Position numbers and translations under genes: made by a program. A DNA stretch of 47,441 nucleotides from Candidatus Cloacimonadota bacterium (GTDB lineage: Bacteria; Cloacimonadota; Cloacimonadia; Cloacimonadales; Cloacimonadaceae), in contig JAJBAV010000022.1 of NCBI GenBank assembly GCA_020532085.1, positions 1 through 47,441 of the forward strand. Reading direction: 5' to 3'. Below are positions 43,128 to 47,441 of the stretch, piece by piece (the first letter of the stretch is position 1; each line of letters begins with the position of its first letter). The notes beneath the pieces were generated by a model that searched no databases, was not told the origin of the DNA, and was given only the letters and a program-made list of their open reading frames with translations.

Positions 43128-45754
43128 GCCCGGTCCCGCGCGCCTTGCCTGATTTCCCCGTCCAACCTGCGGTTTCGGGTTTTCTGCCCAACGGCCTGAA
43201 GTACATCCTCAGCGCCGACGCCTCCAATCCCGTTCTCTGCCTGCAGCTTTTCATCCGGATCGGCAGTGCCTGGGAGACGGAGCGCGAAGCCGGTTATTCC
43301 CATTTCATGGAACATTTGGCCTTCAAATCCACCCGTGATTTCGGCTACAACCAGATCACCGGCTTTGTGAACGGCTTGGGCGGTTCCATCAATGCCTACA
43401 CGGATTTTGACTGCACCTGCTACTATCTGCTGCTGCCTTCGGAGTATTTGGCCGAGGGCTTGAAAGTGCTGGCCGAACTGGCCATGCATCCTTCTTTCAC
43501 CCCAGCGGACCTGGCCATGGAAAAGGATATCATTATCGAGGAGATGGAGCAGAACAAGAACGATCCGGAGGCGGATTTCCTGGATTTCATCCAAACCGCG
43601 GCCTTTCAGCGCAATCCCCTCCGCCTTCCCGTGATGGGCACCCCGGCCTCGGTGAAAACAGCCGGGATAGCGGATCTGCGAGCCTTTCACACCAAATATT
43701 ACCAGCCCGCGAACTCCTTTCTGGTGATCGTGGGAGACTTGGACCGGGACAAGGCTGGCCAAATCCTCAACACCTGCTTTGGCGCCTGGCAAAACACCGC
43801 CCCTCTTCCCCACTCCCGCGGCGGAAGCTTCACCGAACCGGAAGCTCCGGGCCAACCCTCGGTCTGGCGCAGGCACAAGCAGGAATTCCTCACCTACATC
43901 CTGCCGGAACTCTGCGACACCCATCCCGGCAGCGATCCCCTGCTGATCGCCATGCGCTATCTGGCTGTAGGGCGGTCTTCCCGGCTGTTCAAACGTTTGG
44001 TGGAAGAGGAAAAACTGGCCTCCTCGGTGAAGGTTTCATCCTACAGCGGCGTGATGAGTGGAGTTTCGGCGATCGTGGTCGCTCCCATGGGCAAAGCCAA
44101 CGTCCCCAAGATCCAGTCTGTCTTTCAGCAGGAATACCAGGCTTTGCTGCAAGGGGCCGTCGATCCCGCCGAGATCGAGCTGGTGAAGCGCGACATCATC
44201 AACTCCTGGCGCTACGGCTTCGACGGCGTGGAAAACCTGGCCGGGATGCTGGGGGCCGAGGAATTCATCTCCGGCTACGAAACGCTTTACACCTACGACC
44301 GGCAGATCCTGCCCCTCGGCCTGGAAGATGTGCTCGCAGCCGTCCGCAAATACTGGCAGCCCTCCAGCTTGCAGATCATCCACCAGTCCCCCCGGGAAGT
44401 GGACCTGGCCCTGTCGGTGCCGCCGCTCAAACCCCTTGGGAAAAACCACGCGTTCCGTCAAGTCCTCCTGCCGGAGGCCACCCCTTCCTCCGCGAACGCG
44501 AAACTCAGCCTGGAACAATACTCGGAGGATGTTTTCACCGCCACCCTCTCCAACGGGCTGAAATTCATTTACCGCTGGCAGCCCCAGCGTCCCATCAGCG
44601 GTTTTGCCCTCTCCACGGATGTCTGCCAGCTGGGCGAAGCCCCCGGACAGCGCGGACTGAACTATCTCTGCTCGGCTGCGATGCTGCATTCCACCCAAAG
44701 CCGCAGCTACGCCGAAATGCTCACCACCAGCCGCGAACAGGGAATCAGCCTCAACGTGGAGCCCCATCCCGACACCACCGTTTTCCGGGGAAAATGCTTT
44801 CACACGGCCCTGCCCACCGCGCTGTCCATTCTGGCCGAGATCTTCTGGCAGCCAGCCTTTGATCCCAACCATATTCGCCTCCTGAAAAGCACCTCCATCG
44901 ATCTCCTGCGCCGCGATAACCAGAATCCCTCTAGCCTGGCCTGGCTGCGCTGGTTTCGGCTGCTCTTTGGTCCCAACAGCCCTTACGGCCGCTATTCCGG
45001 TAACATCGGCGACCTGGCCGGCCACAACCGCGAAGCGATCCGCGCCTGGTACACCAGCCATTACCGGCCGGAACGTTTCAGCCTGGCCATCGTTAGCTCA
45101 GTTGAGCCGCGTCAGGCTCTGGACCTGGTGGGTTCCCTCTTCGAGGGTGGCAAGCCGTCCGGAGATTTGGATCTGCCCGCTCCCCCGGCGCCCCGACCCA
45201 GCCGTGTGCGGATGCGGACCCAGCTTCTGGATTCAGGCCAGGCGATCATCCACCTGGGCGGATTCGCGGCCCCAGCCAGGGACAGCATTTCCACCACCGC
45301 CTGGCACATTCTGGCCCAGATAATTGGCGGCGACATGGATTCGCGCCTATTCAACCTGGTGCGGGAAAAATACGGCTACGCCTACCAGACCGGCATGGAA
45401 TACAGCAGCACGCGTGAACTGGGCTATTGGTTCGCCTATTCCTACTGCGATCCCGATGACCGCAAACCCTGCCTGAGACTGATGCGCGAGGTCCTGGCCG
45501 CCGTTTGCGCGGAAGGCGTGGGCGCTCAGGAACTGCTGCAAGCCCAAAACTACCTCTGCGGCATGAACCGCTTCGACGCGGAAAGCGCCGCCCTCCAGGC
45601 CGTGCTGCTTTCCAGCCTCAGCGCCCTCGGCTATGAGCCCGGTTTCTATCTCAACCGCGAACAGCGCATCCGGGCAATGGATCTGGACACCGTGAACCGC
45701 GTCGCCCGCGAGTGGCTGCGGCCTGATAACCACTGGACCCACATCCTCGCATGA
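43124..45754 (+). CDS. M16 family zinc peptidase (insulinase-like, two-module)
   Basis: An 876-residue protein made of two M16 modules. The first (about 15-430) has the inverted zinc motif H60-F-M-E63-H64 in YSHFMEHLAFKST, with a downstream EEMEQNKNDPEADF supplying the third ligand. The second (about 470-870) lacks HxxEH and probably forms the other half of the clam-shell; it contains GGDMDSRLFNLVREKYGYAY, the typical C-terminal R/Y substrate-binding motif. No signal peptide is seen, so it is probably cytoplasmic or exported by an unclear route. The start appears to be TTG 43124, overlapping the folE2 stop as TTGA, with GGGG upstream; TTG 43145 is an alternative. The stop overlaps the next gene (ATGA). 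Confidence 0.88.
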   Translation: MSPVPRALPDFPVQPAVSGFLPNGLKYILSADASNPVLCLQLFIRIGSAWETEREAGYSHFMEHLAFKSTRDFGYNQITGFVNGLGGSINAYTDFDCTCYYLLLPSEYLAEGLKVLAELAMHPSFTPADLAMEKDIIIEEMEQNKNDPEADFLDFIQTAAFQRNPLRLPVMGTPASVKTAGIADLRAFHTKYYQPANSFLVIVGDLDRDKAGQILNTCFGAWQNTAPLPHSRGGSFTEPEAPGQPSVWRRHKQEFLTYILPELCDTHPGSDPLLIAMRYLAVGRSSRLFKRLVEEEKLASSVKVSSYSGVMSGVSAIVVAPMGKANVPKIQSVFQQEYQALLQGAVDPAEIELVKRDIINSWRYGFDGVENLAGMLGAEEFISGYETLYTYDRQILPLGLEDVLAAVRKYWQPSSLQIIHQSPREVDLALSVPPLKPLGKNHAFRQVLLPEATPSSANAKLSLEQYSEDVFTATLSNGLKFIYRWQPQRPISGFALSTDVCQLGEAPGQRGLNYLCSAAMLHSTQSRSYAEMLTTSREQGISLNVEPHPDTTVFRGKCFHTALPTALSILAEIFWQPAFDPNHIRLLKSTSIDLLRRDNQNPSSLAWLRWFRLLFGPNSPYGRYSGNIGDLAGHNREAIRAWYTSHYRPERFSLAIVSSVEPRQALDLVGSLFEGGKPSGDLDLPAPPAPRPSRVRMRTQLLDSGQAIIHLGGFAAPARDSISTTAWHILAQIIGGDMDSRLFNLVREKYGYAYQTGMEYSSTRELGYWFAYSYCDPDDRKPCLRLMREVLAAVCAEGVGAQELLQAQNYLCGMNRFDAESAALQAVLLSSLSALGYEPGFYLNREQRIRAMDLDTVNRVAREWLRPDNHWTHILA

Positions 45755-46512
45755 TCACCCTCGGACTCGACATCGGCTCCCGCAACACCAAGCTGGTCAT
45801 CTACAACTCTGATGACCGCTCCATCCTTTTTGCCAAGTGGATTTCAACCGAAGTGAACCCCCTCGCGTCCGTGGAGGCCCTTTTGGCCCAAGCGCTCGCC
45901 CAAACAGGCTCCGAGACTCCCGGTACGGCAGCCTGCACAGGATACGGCCGAAAACTCTGGAAACACGGCAGGGTGCTTTCGGAGATCTCCTGCCATGCCG
46001 CCGGGGTGCGCCATTTCCATCCCGAGGCCAGGACCATCATCGATATCGGCGGCCAGGACGCCAAGATCATCACCCTCGCTGCCGACGGCAAGGTCCGCGA
46101 TTTTGTGATGAACGACAAATGCGCTGCCGGCACCGGACGCTTTCTGGAAATGACGGCGCTGCGCCTGGATTGCACTCTGGACCAGCTTTCCCAGCTGGCT
46201 TCGCTTTCCACGGCCGCCCTGAATATCTCCTCCACCTGCGTGGTCTTCGCCGAATCCGAGATCGTGGGCATGATCGCCGAAAACGCCGCTCCGGCCGATA
46301 TCGCCCGTGCCGTCCACAACTCCATCGCCAGCCGCGTTCTCACCCAGATCAGCGCCCTGGCTTTCGAACCCCCGGTGGTCTTCACCGGCGGAGTAGCCCT
46401 CAACAACGACCTGGTGGCTTGTCTGGCCAGGCAACTGCAACTCCCCGTTGGCGTTCCTCCCTCTCCGGAGATCACCGGCGCTCTCGGCGCAGCCATTCTC
46501 GCGGCAACATGA
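45751..46512 (+). CDS. BadF/BcrA-type ATPase, 2-hydroxyacyl-CoA dehydratase activase-like
   Basis: A 253-residue ASKHA-fold ATPase of the HgdC/BadG group, which drives electrons into 2-hydroxyacyl-CoA dehydratases or benzoyl-CoA reductases. Phosphate loops are GLDIGSRNTKLVI at the start and IIDIGGQDAKII in the middle. The two cysteines that bind a bridging 4Fe-4S cluster in the homodimer are C124 (DKCAAGTGRF) and C163 (SSTCVVFAESEI). The C-terminal FTGGVALN is present. A single short domain fits HgdC-type activases. The dehydratase subunits are not adjacent, so the partner is unknown. The ATG and stop overlap both neighbours by ATGA. Confidence 0.9.
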   Translation: MITLGLDIGSRNTKLVIYNSDDRSILFAKWISTEVNPLASVEALLAQALAQTGSETPGTAACTGYGRKLWKHGRVLSEISCHAAGVRHFHPEARTIIDIGGQDAKIITLAADGKVRDFVMNDKCAAGTGRFLEMTALRLDCTLDQLSQLASLSTAALNISSTCVVFAESEIVGMIAENAAPADIARAVHNSIASRVLTQISALAFEPPVVFTGGVALNNDLVACLARQLQLPVGVPPSPEITGALGAAILAAT

Positions 46513-47261
46513 AAATAGACTATCATCTTCATACAGAGTATAGTTACGATAGTAAACTTAAAGCTTCGGATTTGATCTATAAGGCTATCGAACTCAATTA
46601 CGAAGCCATCGCCATCACGGAACACCTCGATCTGTATCCCTATGAACTCACCCGCTTTGGCCTGCCCTCCTTTGCCCGCTACATAAAACAGCTTGCCTCC
46701 CTGAAAGATCAATTCGCCTCTTCCCCGCTCCGGATCATCTGCGGGGTCGAAATCGGCGATTTCCAGCGTGTCAGCGCTTATGCCAACGAGTTTCTGGCCC
46801 AGTTGGACTTCGAGCTCAGGCTTGGGGCCGTGCATTTCCTTTCCGATCACACCAACGTGGCGGTGCCTCTCAAAAGGCCGCTCACCGCCTCCGACCATGA
46901 AGATTACTACCGGCAGAACCTCGCTCTGGTGAGCGCCTGCGAAATCCAGGTGCTGGCCCATCTGGGCGTGCACAAACGCTATCTTACGGAGCAGCCGGAT
47001 GAAAACCACTGCCGCGGCCTGCTTGCAGACATCTTTCAGGTGATGATCGAGCGCCGCATCGCCCTCGAGATCAACTTTTCCGCCCTGCGCAAACCCTACG
47101 GGCGCATCCTGCCCGATCTCTGGCAGATCGATCTCTACCGCTCCCTGGGCGGGAAGCTTTTCAGCATCGGTAGCGACGCCCATCTGCTGGAACATTTCGA
47201 CCTCAACTACCATCTGCTGCCCTCCTGGCTGTTCTCTGGGGAGATCGATTTACCCCTCTGA
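46509..47261 (+). CDS. PHP-domain phosphoesterase (histidinol-phosphatase-like)
   Basis: A 250-residue metal-dependent phosphoesterase of the PHP family. Metal-binding motifs appear in order: DYHLHTEYSYDS (5-16), ITEHLD, ICGVEIGDF, a central AHLGVH and a final GSDAH. HisJ-type histidinol phosphatases have this layout, but many PHP proteins act on other phosphoesters, and no histidine-synthesis gene is near. Its first 70 bases use more A/T-ending codons than the surrounding genes. The ATG overlaps the activase stop (ATGA), ending the overlapping apbE-folE2-peptidase-activase-PHP run. Confidence 0.85.
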   Translation: MKIDYHLHTEYSYDSKLKASDLIYKAIELNYEAIAITEHLDLYPYELTRFGLPSFARYIKQLASLKDQFASSPLRIICGVEIGDFQRVSAYANEFLAQLDFELRLGAVHFLSDHTNVAVPLKRPLTASDHEDYYRQNLALVSACEIQVLAHLGVHKRYLTEQPDENHCRGLLADIFQVMIERRIALEINFSALRKPYGRILPDLWQIDLYRSLGGKLFSIGSDAHLLEHFDLNYHLLPSWLFSGEIDLPL

Positions 47262-47283
47262 ACGCGTTTCCCCCACCCCCGCC

Positions 47284-47441
47284 CGCAGGCGTACAGCGAA
47301 CGCAGTGAGGCATGGGCGACAATATGTTTTTGGGGATGCTGTTGTCGATGCTCGTCCCTTGCTCGACGCTAGCTTGGAGTTCAAGGCGCCAAGCCAGATG
47401 CCGGACCCAGCTCAGAACCGAGAGCGCTTTGGACTTCAAAC
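47284..47441. repeat. Right-edge intergenic repeat-like sequence
   Basis: The segment AGCGAACGCAGTGAGG followed by GGGCGACAATATG and, about 20 bases later, TTGTCG recalls the GAGCGCAGCGAA and GGGCGACAG motifs of copies A-C, and GACTTCAAAC stands at the very edge. It may be part of another copy continuing outside the window. No gene is seen on either strand. Confidence 0.3.

Overview
The window is GC-rich, densely coded bacterial chromosome. It most resembles the FCB side of the tree, probably Cloacimonadota. This is inferred from gene content: a SprA-type outer-membrane translocon of the type IX secretion system (T9SS), two secreted proteins ending in T9SS-type C-terminal domains, a 3-keto-5-aminohexanoate cleavage enzyme whose metal ligands fall at the positions known for the Cloacimonas enzyme (H46, H48, E230), a B12-dependent ribonucleotide reductase, and a lone 2-hydroxyacyl-CoA dehydratase activase. 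These suggest an anaerobic amino-acid fermenter with a diderm envelope.

Layout. 1-4.7 kb: a transposase-like gene fragment at the left edge, an iron-sulfur aldo/keto reductase, ornithine aminotransferase, era and coaX. 4.7-10.9 kb: sprA. 10.9-11.9 kb: a gene-free interval between convergent genes, holding hairpin repeats and an AT-rich array of TTTTAAC sites. 11.9-18.8 kb, minus strand: a YD-repeat secreted protein, a DUF1905 protein, and a coupled cluster of MBOAT acyltransferase, two SGNH proteins and a T9SS substrate. 19.0-24.3 kb, plus strand: secreted M14 carboxypeptidase, DUF192 lipoprotein, divergent polysaccharide deacetylase, TfoX-like protein and tag.

24.3-28.1 kb is the accessory region. 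It carries three copies of a palindromic repeat element. One surrounds a frameshifted IS200-like (Y1/HUH) transposase; the other two have no gene, like MITEs. A separate 242-bp AT-rich palindrome with perfect 27-bp arms lies between the first and second copies, and a secreted SUMF1-type protein lies between the second and third. A tRNA-Asp with a strong terminator closes the region.

28.2-47.3 kb is almost continuous plus-strand coding: AmrS-type radical SAM enzyme, NusG_II protein, an unusual glycosyltransferase-Ppx/GppA fusion, miaB, yicC, a small membrane protein, rnr, murI, kce, nrdJ, a zinc-ribbon membrane protein, apbE, folE2, an M16 peptidase, a BadF-type activase and a PHP phosphoesterase. 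Many neighbours overlap by ATGA, TGATG or TTGA, so translational coupling is widespread. The cell-surface theme is SprA, its secreted substrates and an envelope O-acylation cassette. The strongest candidates for something undescribed are the repeat/transposase family, the 27-bp-arm palindrome, the paired TTTTAAC array and the glycosyltransferase-Ppx fusion.
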